From: an uncultured Muribaculum sp.
GTDB lineage: Bacteria > Bacteroidota > Bacteroidia > Bacteroidales > Muribaculaceae
NCBI GenBank assembly: GCA_910578785.1
Contig: CAJTSJ010000040.1
Location: 7,837-22,162, forward strand
Length of the DNA stretch: 14,326 nucleotides
Reading direction: 5' to 3'
Below, one piece after another: positions 1 to 7,781 of the stretch; position 1 is the stretch's first letter; each line of letters begins with the position of its first letter. Position numbers and translations under genes: made by a program. The notes under the pieces were generated by a model. That model ran no database searches and was not told where the DNA came from. It saw nothing but the letters and a program-made list of their open reading frames with translations.

Positions 1-72
1 CGTGAGGAGGCATTAAAGCAAGCACAGCGTCAGCGCGAAGAGGCTCAACGCCAACGTGAGAAGGCATTAAAG
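1..72 (+). repeat. Imperfect coding repeat (REEALK / REKALK units)
   Basis: Bases 1-18 and 55-72 match at 17 of 18 positions (one G/A difference, Glu versus Lys). Between them lie related Gln-Arg-Gln-Arg-Glu codons. The array probably continues upstream of the window, so copy number cannot be given. Confidence 0.6.
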
Positions 73-414
73 AATAATAATCATTATAGTTCTTCGCAAT
101 CTGTGTCAAACGGCAACGAAATTATAATTATTGACAACAACGGCAATGTCACAGTAAAGAGTTCCGCATCTAAATCTAAGAATAAGCGCACCGCTAATGC
201 AAACTTAAAGAGACAAATGGATGCTGTAAAGAAGATGGACCGCAACGCATTCAAAGGAATCAACAAATCTGATGTTACATCCATATCCATATCGGGAGAG
301 ATTCCGAATTGCACCGTCAGCATTGTTGCAGAATCCGAATCGGCTACAATAGCCAAAACCATTATATACGTAGACGGGACCCCGACATCTACCACTATTA
401 CAACAAATATGTGA
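1..414 (+). CDS. Unrecognised protein, C-terminal 137 residues (5' end outside window)
   Basis: The reading frame is open from base 1 to the TGA at 412-414, so this is the tail of a longer gene; the GTG at 103 is internal. Residues 1-24 form a highly charged Arg/Gln/Glu/Ala/Lys segment with recurring RQRE and REKALK/REEALK units, probably a helical coiled coil or stalk. A Ser/Asn-rich linker follows (about 25-40), then a lysine-rich stretch (about 55-75). The last 50 residues are rich in Ile, Val, Ser and Thr with alternating hydrophobic positions, suggesting beta strands. No transmembrane segment or catalytic motif is visible in this part. Similar charged repeats occur in Bacteroidales envelope or regulatory proteins, but I cannot assign a family. 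A hairpin terminator lies 34 bases downstream, so this is the last gene of its transcript. Confidence 0.75.
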   Translation, partial: REEALKQAQRQREEAQRQREKALKNNNHYSSSQSVSNGNEIIIIDNNGNVTVKSSASKSKNKRTANANLKRQMDAVKKMDRNAFKGINKSDVTSISISGEIPNCTVSIVAESESATIAKTIIYVDGTPTSTTITTNM

Positions 415-447
415 TAATTTACATACATATTAGAATAGAATCAGCCG

Positions 448-482
448 AAGGCCGCCACATTGCGAAATGCGACGGCCTTTTT
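448..482 (+). terminator. Rho-independent terminator of the upstream gene
   Basis: The arms AAGGCCG (448-454) and CGGCCTT (473-479) pair over 7 bp. An internal bulge leads to a second 4-bp stem, CATT (458-461) with AATG (466-469), closed by a GCGA loop of the GNRA type. A run of five T covers 478-482. It separates the partial gene from the purL unit. Confidence 0.8.
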
Positions 483-541
483 AACACACCAGACGTTGAC
501 AAGTTGCCGCCATGTTATTTCGCAGTCACGGATTTTTTTAT

Positions 542-549
542 TAATTTTG
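542..549 (+). promoter_or_regulatory. Probable purL promoter, -7 box TAATTTTG
   Basis: The box matches the Bacteroidetes -7 consensus TAnnTTTG exactly. The -33 region is only partly matched (TTTC at 518-521). Transcription would start near 556, giving a leader of about 35 bases. No purine riboswitch is visible in the gap 415-589. Confidence 0.55.
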
Positions 550-589
550 CGCCATAAAAACCAATCAAATAATCAGTAAGGTAAAAAGT

Positions 590-3500
590 ATGGTTGTTTT
601 CTTTAAAAAGGGCGCCAATCATATCATCGCGGTTGAGACTTCCCACAAGTTCAGCGACGAAGAAAAGCAGAAGCTATCATGGCTTTTCGATGGTGCCACC
701 CCCTTGACAAGTACGTCAATTAAAGGCCGTTTTATCGGACCTCGCCGAGAAATGATTACCCCTTGGAGTACAAACGCTGTTGAAATCACCCAAAACATGG
801 GTCTATCCGGCATAAGCCGCATAGAGGAGTTTCATCGCACCAATGCGGAGGAACCCAAGTTTGACAAAATGCTCCAACGCATCTATCAGGGTCTGAACAG
901 CAAAGTGTTCACCGTCGACAAAACTCCCGACCCGATTGTCTATATCGACGACATTTCAGAATATAACAAGCAGGAAGGCCTTGCGTTAAGCACCGACGAG
1001 GAGCAATACCTACGCGACCTTGCAAAAAAACTCGGGCGTCCGCTTACCGACAGTGAAGTATTCGGATTTTCGCAAGTCAATTCAGAACATTGCCGCCACA
1101 AAATATTCAACGGCACATTTGTCATCGACGGCGAAGAAAAGCCATCGTCACTCTTCAAACTTATTAAAAAGACATCGCAGGTCAACCCTAACAAACTCGT
1201 ATCGGCTTACAAGGATAATGTAGCCTTTATCGACGGCCCTAAGGTTGACCAATTTTATCCTATAAATCCGGATCGTCCCGACTACTTCGAGGTAAAAGAT
1301 CTTGACACGGTCATTTCTCTTAAAGCCGAGACCCACAACTTCCCTACTACCGTAGAACCGTTCAACGGAGCCGCAACCGGCACCGGAGGTGAAATCCGCG
1401 ACCGACTTGGCGGAGGCAAGGCAAGTCTGCCCATTGCAGGTACGGCCGTTTATATGACGTCATATCCGAGAATGTCTCCGGAACACCGTTGGGAACTGAT
1501 GATGAATCCACGAACATGGCTGTATCAAACTCCTTGCGACATTCTTATAAAGGCATCAAACGGAGCTTCAGATTTCGGAAACAAATTCGGACAGCCGCTG
1601 ATTTGTGGTTCGCTTCTTACATTTGAGCACGAAGAAAACAACAAAAAGTATGCCTACGACAAGGTTATCATGCTTGCAGGCGGTGTAGGTTATGCCGCCA
1701 AAAAGGATGCTATAAAAGGTATTCCCGAAGCCAATGAAAAGGTGGTAGTCATGGGTGGTGACAATTACCGCATCGGCATGGGTGGCGGTGCAGTGTCGTC
1801 TGTAGAGACCGGCCAATACGCCAACGCCATCGAGCTTAATGCCGTACAGCGCGCAAATCCTGAAATGCAGAAGCGCGTCAGCAACGTAATCCGCGCTCTT
1901 GCTGAAAGCGACGCAAACCCAATAATATCCATCCACGACCATGGTGCCGGCGGACACCTGAACGCTCTGTCGGAGTTGGTAGAAGCCACCGGAGGTAAGA
2001 TACACATTGATTCGCTTCCCATAGGAGACAAGACCCTTTCAGCCAAAGAAATCGTGGGCAATGAAAGCCAGGAACGTATGGGCCTTGTAATCAAAGAGAA
2101 GGATATCGAGTATGTCAAGACTATCGCAGACCGCGAACGCGCTCCGTTCTATGTAGTCGGCGAAACCACCGGCGACGACCGCTTCGTTTTTGAACAGAAG
2201 AATGGTGTAAAACCCATCAATCTGGCAATGGCAGACATGTTCGGCAACTCTCCCAAGACCGTAATGAACGACTCTACGGTTACTACTGCATACAAAGACA
2301 TCGTATACAGCCAACATGAGGTTGAAGCATATCTTACCGACGTGCTTAGCCTTGAAGCCGTAGCCTGCAAAGACTGGCTCACAAACAAGGTGGACCGCTC
2401 AGTGACCGGAAAAATCGCACGCCAGCAGTGTCAGGGTGAAATCCAGTTGCCCCTTAGCGACTGCGGAGTCGTGTCGCTCGACTATACCGGCACATCAGGT
2501 ATCGCCACTTCTATCGGACATGCCCCACAGGTAGCACTTATTGATTCTGCAAAGGGTTCTATAATGGCCGTGGCCGAATCGCTCACCAATATCGTAATGG
2601 CACCGCTGTCCGAGGGACTTAAGAGCGTATCACTGAGCGCCAACTGGATGTGGCCTTGCAAGAATGCAGGTGAGGATGCCGCACTCTACCGTGCAGTGGA
2701 GGCATGCAGCGATTTTGCTTGCGCACTCGGCATAAACATTCCTACCGGCAAGGACAGCCTCTCCATGACGCAGAAGTATGGCGACGATAAAGTGTTTGCT
2801 CCCGGCACGGTCATCATATCGGCGGCGGGCGAAGTCAGCGATGTCAAAAAGACGGTAAGCCCGGTAATGCAGAACAAAAAGTCTACATTATATTATATCG
2901 ATTTCTCCAATGACGCATTGCGTTTAGGCGGATCGGCATTTGCACAGTCATTAAACAAGATTGGAGCCGAAGCACCGACCGTCACTTCTCCAGAATATTT
3001 CATCAAGGCATTCAATGCTGTTCAGAAGCTGGTTAAGGACAAATCATTACTGGCGGCGCACGACGTATCGGCCGGAGGACTTGTCACCACACTCCTTGAA
3101 ATGACATTTGCCAATGTTAACGGAGGTGTGTCACTGACCACCGACGGATTTACGGAGACCGGCGAATCTGACCTGATCAAGATATTGTTTGCTGAAAATC
3201 CGGCATTGGTAATTCAGGTAGCCGACGCAAAATGCGACAAGGTCATAAAAGTGCTTAGCGATGCCGGCGTTAAGTTTTACGCCATCGGCCAGCCTACGGA
3301 TGAACGCACCCTGACCATAAACCACAACGGAAGCGAACAGATGTTGTTCATCGACCATCTGCGTGATGTATGGTTCCGTTCGTCTTATCTGATGGATGCC
3401 GTCCAAAGCGGTGAAAAATGCGCTGCCATGCGATTCGAGAACTACAAAAAACAGCCTATCCGCTACCGCTTCCCCGCCGGATTCGACGGAAAACTGGCGA

Positions 3501-4294
3501 CACTCGGACTAAAGCTCCGTCGCGAAGGACGAAGCGGAGTGCGCGCGGCAATCATTCGCGAAAAGGGAGTCAACGGCGACCGCGAAATGGCTTATTCGCT
3601 GTATCTTGCCGGATTTGACGTAAAAGATGTTCACATGACCGACCTCATGAGCGGACGCGAGACACTTGATGATGTAAACATGATCGTGTTCTGTGGCGGA
3701 TTCTCCAACTCCGACGTGCTTGGCTCTGCCAAGGGCTGGGCAGGAGGATTCCTTTGGAACGATAAAGCCAAGACCACGCTGAAGCGGTTCTATGACCGCG
3801 AGGACACTTTGAGCCTGGGCATCTGCAACGGCTGTCAGCTTATGATTGAACTTAACCTTATAAATCCTGAGCATGGGAAAAAGACTAAAATGGAACACAA
3901 CATCTCGCATAAATTCGAGTCGCAGTTCCTCGGTCTTACCATACCTCAGAACAATTCAGTCATGTTCGGTTCCCTGTCAGGATCCAAGCTCGGCATCTGG
4001 GTGGCCCACGGTGAAGGTAAGTTCCATCTGCCTGAATCGCTTGATAAATACAACATCGTAGCCAAGTACAACTATGCCGCTTATCCGGGCAATCCCAACG
4101 GTTCACGCGCATCGGTGGCCGGTATAGCTTCGGCCGACGGACGACATCTGGCCATGATGCCGCACCTCGAACGCGCCATATTCCCGTGGCAGTGCGGTTT
4201 CTATCCGTCGACACGCCGTAATGACGAAGTGACCCCCTGGATTCAGGCATTTGTCAATGCACGCCAGTGGATTGAAGAAAAGACAAAACATTAA
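590..4294 (+). CDS. purL: Phosphoribosylformylglycinamidine synthase, single-chain form
   Basis: Step 4 of de novo purine synthesis in the cytoplasm: FGAR, glutamine and ATP give FGAM. At 1234 residues this is the long fused form with synthetase and glutaminase in one chain, close to the usual length of about 1,290. Visible motifs are SEHCRHK (165-171), the ATP/FGAR-site KAETHNFPTT (from 245) with a following glycine-rich stretch, GGDNYRIGMGGG, HDHGAGGHLNALSE and ESQERMGLV. The C-terminal class I glutaminase carries the nucleophile Cys1079 in LGICNGCQ, plus His1192 and Glu1194 in MPHLERA; WVAHGEG lies at 1138-1144. The triad is therefore intact, unlike the glutaminase of the neighbouring gene. 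The ATG start follows an A-rich leader, and the N-terminus (MVVFFKKG) fits the family. A PurF-like gene begins 25 bp after the stop with no terminator between, so the two are probably co-transcribed. Confidence 0.97.
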   Translation: MVVFFKKGANHIIAVETSHKFSDEEKQKLSWLFDGATPLTSTSIKGRFIGPRREMITPWSTNAVEITQNMGLSGISRIEEFHRTNAEEPKFDKMLQRIYQGLNSKVFTVDKTPDPIVYIDDISEYNKQEGLALSTDEEQYLRDLAKKLGRPLTDSEVFGFSQVNSEHCRHKIFNGTFVIDGEEKPSSLFKLIKKTSQVNPNKLVSAYKDNVAFIDGPKVDQFYPINPDRPDYFEVKDLDTVISLKAETHNFPTTVEPFNGAATGTGGEIRDRLGGGKASLPIAGTAVYMTSYPRMSPEHRWELMMNPRTWLYQTPCDILIKASNGASDFGNKFGQPLICGSLLTFEHEENNKKYAYDKVIMLAGGVGYAAKKDAIKGIPEANEKVVVMGGDNYRIGMGGGAVSSVETGQYANAIELNAVQRANPEMQKRVSNVIRALAESDANPIISIHDHGAGGHLNALSELVEATGGKIHIDSLPIGDKTLSAKEIVGNESQERMGLVIKEKDIEYVKTIADRERAPFYVVGETTGDDRFVFEQKNGVKPINLAMADMFGNSPKTVMNDSTVTTAYKDIVYSQHEVEAYLTDVLSLEAVACKDWLTNKVDRSVTGKIARQQCQGEIQLPLSDCGVVSLDYTGTSGIATSIGHAPQVALIDSAKGSIMAVAESLTNIVMAPLSEGLKSVSLSANWMWPCKNAGEDAALYRAVEACSDFACALGINIPTGKDSLSMTQKYGDDKVFAPGTVIISAAGEVSDVKKTVSPVMQNKKSTLYYIDFSNDALRLGGSAFAQSLNKIGAEAPTVTSPEYFIKAFNAVQKLVKDKSLLAAHDVSAGGLVTTLLEMTFANVNGGVSLTTDGFTETGESDLIKILFAENPALVIQVADAKCDKVIKVLSDAGVKFYAIGQPTDERTLTINHNGSEQMLFIDHLRDVWFRSSYLMDAVQSGEKCAAMRFENYKKQPIRYRFPAGFDGKLATLGLKLRREGRSGVRAAIIREKGVNGDREMAYSLYLAGFDVKDVHMTDLMSGRETLDDVNMIVFCGGFSNSDVLGSAKGWAGGFLWNDKAKTTLKRFYDREDTLSLGICNGCQLMIELNLINPEHGKKTKMEHNISHKFESQFLGLTIPQNNSVMFGSLSGSKLGIWVAHGEGKFHLPESLDKYNIVAKYNYAAYPGNPNGSRASVAGIASADGRHLAMMPHLERAIFPWQCGFYPSTRRNDEVTPWIQAFVNARQWIEEKTKH

Positions 4295-4319
4295 TATCAG
4301 AACATAAGACTATTTCTAT

Positions 4320-5726
4320 ATGGGAGGTTTTTTTGGCGTTGCCAAACATGAGGAATGTATAAATGAGCTCTTTTATGGAGTTGATTATAATTCCCACATG
4401 GGAACTAAACGCGCAGGTATAGCAACCTGTAACGAAGGTGTGTTTACCCGCTCGATTCACAATATAGAGAATGCGTATTTCCGTTCGAAATTCGAACCGG
4501 ACCTGAAAGACTTTAAGGGCAATGTTGGTATCGGTGTCATCAGCGACACCGATGCCCAGCCCATAATAGTCAATTGTCACCTTGGAAAGTTTGCCATAGT
4601 AACAGTAGGACGCATCAACAATATATCCGTTCTTGAAAAAGAACTGCTTGCAAAAGGACATCATTTCTGCGAGCACAGCTACGACATAATCAATCCGACC
4701 GAAATGATTGCGGCGCTTATATGCGAAGGTGCGGACTATGTAAGCGGAATTGAAAATGTCTACCGCAGGCTTAGAGGCTCCTGCTCCATGCTGTTGCTTA
4801 CTGAAAACAGCATTATTGCCGCCCGCGACCGCTTCGGACGCACACCTATAATAATAGGACACAAAGACGGAGCCTATGCCGCAACAAGCGAGACCTGTGC
4901 ATTTCCCAATCTTGGCTATGAAGTGTGCTACAATGTAGGTCCTGCTGAAATAGTAGAGATAAAAGCCGATGGGATCAAGCAACTCAAAGCTCCCGAAAAG
5001 CGCAAGCAGATATGTGCTTTCCTCTGGACATATTACGGTTATCCAGTATGCGAGTATGAGGGAAAGAACGTCGACACCATGCGTTATGACGCCGGGCTTG
5101 AAATGGGCTGCAAGGACGATACCGAGGTCGACTTCGTAAGCGCGGTACCGGACTCCGGAATCGGAATGGCTCTCGGATATTCGCAAGGTAAGGGTGTGCC
5201 CTACCAGCGCGGTATCGTAAAATATACTCCGACCTGGCCGAGAAGTTTCACTCCGAGCACCCAGGAACGCCGCGAACTGGTTGCAAAAATGAAGCTTATC
5301 CCAAACCAGGCTCTTCTCAACGGCAAACGCGCCATATTCTGTGACGACTCAATTGTCAGAGGTACGCAATTGCGCGACAATGTCAAGGATATATTTGACT
5401 GCGGAGCAAAGGAGGTTCATGTACGCATCAGTTGCCCACCGCTTATCTATCCGTGTAAATTTCTTAATTTCACGGCATCCAAGAGCAATATGGAACTTAT
5501 AACCCGTCGTGTCATCCAGAAATTGGAAGGTGATGCTGATAGGAATCTTGAGGAATACGCCACCTCCGACTCGCCGAAATACAATGCTATGGTTGAGGAA
5601 ATACGTGAACAACTTGGTCTGACATCGTTAAAATTCAATTCAATCGAGACAATTGTCAAGGCTATAGGACTTCCAAAATGCGACGTATGCACTCATTGTT
5701 TCGACGGTTCCAGCTACGATGAATAG
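4320..5726 (+). CDS. PurF-like phosphoribosyltransferase with a degenerate glutaminase domain
   Basis: The 468 residues align end to end with amidophosphoribosyltransferase (PurF): an Ntn-hydrolase fold (about 1-225) and a type I phosphoribosyltransferase domain (about 226-468). The PRPP loop is kept as FCDDSIVRGTQ (340-350), with VPDSG at 276-280. Cys232, Cys379, Cys457 and Cys460 fall where the four Fe-S ligands of the Bacillus-type enzyme lie. The glutaminase site is gone. The chain starts MGGFFGV where active enzymes mature to CGVFGI, so the nucleophilic Cys is Gly2; the conserved HNGN is replaced by Thr95-Val96-Gly97-Arg98; and the Arg of the HxRY(S/P)T segment becomes Ser75. The PRTase flexible loop is also altered (KYTPTWPRSF, 301-310, versus KNRYVGRTF). 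No upstream in-frame Cys-containing start is available. It may be an ammonia-dependent PRPP amidotransferase, a regulatory paralogue or a different transferase. I leave the symbol blank because canonical purF activity is doubtful; databases would probably label it purF. Confidence 0.85.
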   Translation: MGGFFGVAKHEECINELFYGVDYNSHMGTKRAGIATCNEGVFTRSIHNIENAYFRSKFEPDLKDFKGNVGIGVISDTDAQPIIVNCHLGKFAIVTVGRINNISVLEKELLAKGHHFCEHSYDIINPTEMIAALICEGADYVSGIENVYRRLRGSCSMLLLTENSIIAARDRFGRTPIIIGHKDGAYAATSETCAFPNLGYEVCYNVGPAEIVEIKADGIKQLKAPEKRKQICAFLWTYYGYPVCEYEGKNVDTMRYDAGLEMGCKDDTEVDFVSAVPDSGIGMALGYSQGKGVPYQRGIVKYTPTWPRSFTPSTQERRELVAKMKLIPNQALLNGKRAIFCDDSIVRGTQLRDNVKDIFDCGAKEVHVRISCPPLIYPCKFLNFTASKSNMELITRRVIQKLEGDADRNLEEYATSDSPKYNAMVEEIREQLGLTSLKFNSIETIVKAIGLPKCDVCTHCFDGSSYDE

Positions 5727-5755
5727 GTTTACAGCAAAGAGTTAATAAATGATGA

Positions 5756-5791
5756 TTTGTTTGGTAAGCAGTCATAAAATGCGTATCTTTG
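5756..5791 (+). promoter_or_regulatory. Promoter of the etfB-etfA-acd operon
   Basis: The -7 box TATCTTTG (5784-5791) matches TAnnTTTG exactly. Two TTTG motifs lie upstream, at 5756-5759 and 5760-5763; the second is 20 bp from the -7 box, the expected spacing for the Bacteroidetes primary sigma factor. Transcription should start near 5798, leaving an AT-rich leader of about 50 bases. No hairpin terminator for the preceding purL unit is visible in 5727-5755. Confidence 0.75.
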
Positions 5792-5848
5792 TAGCCTTTA
5801 ATTTAAGTTAACAGAAATAAACAGTCATTTAAATAATATAATTTAATC

Positions 5849-6721
5849 ATGAGTCTAAACATCATTGTGCTCGCAAAGCAAGTGCCTGACACTCGTAATG
5901 TGGGCAAAGATGCTATGAAGGCGGATGGCACCATCAACCGTGCGGCTCTCCCTGCCATCTTCAACCCCGAGGACTTAAACGCGCTCGAACAGGCTCTTCG
6001 TCTGAAAGACGCCAACCCAGGCTCTACAATTACATTGTTGACGATGGGTTTGCCTCGTGCATCTGAAATTATCCGTGAAGCTATGTACCGCGGTGCTGAC
6101 ACCGGTATAGTTCTTACTGACAGAGTGCTTGGCGGTGCCGATACATTGGCCACCTCCTACTCTTTGGCACAGGCCGTCAAAAAATTCGGTAAATATGACA
6201 TTATTCTCGGCGGACGTCAGGCTATCGACGGCGACACCGCTCAAGTTGGACCTCAGATCGCTGAAAAACTCGGATTGCCCCAGGTTACTTATGCGGAAGA
6301 AATTCTCGACCTAAAGGATGGCAAAGTCACTGTTAAGCGTCGTCTTGAAAACGGAGTAGAGACAGTTGTCGCTCCCCTGCCTTGCGTTGTAACGGTTAAC
6401 GGCTCCGCAGCTGAATGCCGTCCGCGCAATGCCCAGCGTGTTCAGAAATATAAGTATGCCGTATCGCCCAGCGAAAAAGAAAAACTCTCTGACGAGATGA
6501 AGGCAATCATTGACGCACGTCCCTACCTGAATCTTCAGGAATGGAGCGCGGCTTATGTCAACGCCGATCCCGAACAGATTGGTCTTCCCGGTTCTCCTAC
6601 AAAGGTTAAAGCCATTGAGAATGTGGTGTTCACAGCCAAGGAGAGCCTGACTCTGGACAATAACGACGAGGCTATCGAACTGCTCGTTAAAGAGCTTATT
6701 GCTAACCACACTATTGGCTAA
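5849..6721 (+). CDS. etfB: Electron transfer flavoprotein, beta subunit
   Basis: The small subunit of the cytoplasmic ETF heterodimer shuttles electrons to or from an acyl-CoA dehydrogenase. The 290 residues are slightly longer than mitochondrial-type EtfB (about 255). Family landmarks are the N-terminal strand with KQVPDT (10-15), a MNP-like NPEDLNALEQA segment, and the nucleotide-binding loop GRQAIDGDTAQVGP (122-135). KQVPDT and GDTAQVGP are typical of the bifurcating or clostridial Bcd-linked type, where this site holds a second FAD; the mitochondrial type reads roughly KRVID and DDCNQTG and binds AMP. It is the first gene of a three-gene operon, with its own promoter 58 bases upstream of the ATG, and is followed after 29 bp by etfA. 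Confidence 0.95.
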   Translation: MSLNIIVLAKQVPDTRNVGKDAMKADGTINRAALPAIFNPEDLNALEQALRLKDANPGSTITLLTMGLPRASEIIREAMYRGADTGIVLTDRVLGGADTLATSYSLAQAVKKFGKYDIILGGRQAIDGDTAQVGPQIAEKLGLPQVTYAEEILDLKDGKVTVKRRLENGVETVVAPLPCVVTVNGSAAECRPRNAQRVQKYKYAVSPSEKEKLSDEMKAIIDARPYLNLQEWSAAYVNADPEQIGLPGSPTKVKAIENVVFTAKESLTLDNNDEAIELLVKELIANHTIG

Positions 6722-6750
6722 TGCCGATTAACTAACTGAAACGCAACATC

Positions 6751-7779
6751 ATGACTGACAATAACAACATAATCGTATATTGCGAATACGAAGACGGCAA
6801 GGTGGCTGACGTAAGCTTGGAACTGCTTACCAAAGGTCGCGTACTTGCCGACAAGCTCGGTGTAAAGCTTGAAGCCTTAGTGATCGGTGATAAACTCGAT
6901 AAGATTGAAAACTCGCTATACCCTTACGGTGTGGACGTTGTATATAAAGTCGAAGACAAGCGCCTTTACCCCTATACCTCCAATCCGCATTCGGCAATCC
7001 TTATAAACTTGTTCCGCGAGATTAAACCGCAGATCTGCCTTATGGGTGCTACATGTATCGGACGAGACCTCGGTCCCCGCGTATCTTCATGCCTGCACAG
7101 CGGTCTTACCGCTGACTGTACGGCACTTGAAATCGGCGACCATACCGACCCAAAGACCGGAAAGGAATACAAAGACCTGCTTTATCAGATTCGTCCGGCT
7201 TTTGGCGGCAATATCGTAGCGACTATCGTCAATCCGGAATGCCGTCCTCAGATGGCCACTGTGCGCGAAGGCGTTATGAAAAAGGAGATAAAGGATTCCG
7301 CTTACAAGGGCGTTGCAGTCAAGCTTGATGCAAAAAAATATGTCAAGCCTGAAGATTTCGTCGTGGAAATAATTGACCGACACATCGAGAAGTCCAAGGT
7401 AAACATCAAGAACTCCCCTATCATTATCGCCGGAGGTTACGGTGTCGGAAGCAAAGAAGGATTCGACATGCTGTTTGAGCTCGCCAATACCCTCGGTGGC
7501 GAAGTTGGTGCTTCACGCGCCGCGGTTGATGCCGGTTTTGTTGAACATGACCGTCAGATTGGCCAGACTGGAGTAACCGTACGCCCCAAACTTTACATCG
7601 CATGCGGTATTTCCGGACAGATACAGCATATTGCCGGTATGCAGGAAAGTTCTATAATCATTTCGATTAACAACGATCCAAACGCTCCGATCAATACAAT
7701 CGCCGACTATGTAATCACCGGCAACGTTGAAGACATAGTTCCGAAACTCATCAAATACTACAAGAAAAATTCGAAGTAA
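6751..7779 (+). CDS. etfA: Electron transfer flavoprotein, alpha subunit
   Basis: The large ETF subunit binds the FAD that exchanges electrons with the dehydrogenase. Length (342) is normal. The C-terminal FAD domain is clear: GASRAAVDAGFVEHDRQIG (253-271), then GQTG, RPKLYIACGISG and QHIAGM, and an INNDPNAPI segment. The N-terminal domain has the usual ETF alpha layout, with GATCIGRDLGPRVSS and QIRPAFGGNIVATI. No ferredoxin-like 4Fe-4S extension is present. The gene sits 29 bp after etfB, and the acyl-CoA dehydrogenase begins only 2 bp after its stop, so translation of the latter is probably coupled. Confidence 0.95.
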   Translation: MTDNNNIIVYCEYEDGKVADVSLELLTKGRVLADKLGVKLEALVIGDKLDKIENSLYPYGVDVVYKVEDKRLYPYTSNPHSAILINLFREIKPQICLMGATCIGRDLGPRVSSCLHSGLTADCTALEIGDHTDPKTGKEYKDLLYQIRPAFGGNIVATIVNPECRPQMATVREGVMKKEIKDSAYKGVAVKLDAKKYVKPEDFVVEIIDRHIEKSKVNIKNSPIIIAGGYGVGSKEGFDMLFELANTLGGEVGASRAAVDAGFVEHDRQIGQTGVTVRPKLYIACGISGQIQHIAGMQESSIIISINNDPNAPINTIADYVITGNVEDIVPKLIKYYKKNSK

Positions 7780-7781
7780 GC

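Noticed and set aside
309..557. 82-residue plus-strand frame crossing the end of the first gene and the terminator
   Set aside because: It runs through the terminator hairpin and the purL promoter, overlaps the real frame, and has Arg/His/Tyr-rich noise composition.
415..589. Purine riboswitch upstream of purL
   Set aside because: The predicted leader is about 35 bases, too short for a purine aptamer, and the only hairpin present is the terminator of the gene before.
1568..2118. Overlapping minus-strand open frames inside purL
   Set aside because: They oppose the conserved PurL core and have no recognisable domains.
4320..4340. Wrong start or frameshift hiding a catalytic Cys in the PurF-like protein
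   Set aside because: The alignment to mature PurF begins at residue 2 and the 25 bases before the ATG encode no Cys-Gly start. Other active-site residues are also replaced, so an error at one place cannot explain the loss.
4254..5186. 310-residue open frame on the minus strand opposite the PurF-like gene
   Set aside because: It is a codon-use shadow: no family motif is visible, it is fully antisense to a clear conserved gene, and it has no independent promoter.
5800..5848. AT-rich stretch before etfB as an operator or origin element
   Set aside because: AT-rich leaders are usual in this phylum, and no repeated or dyad element longer than a few bases is present.
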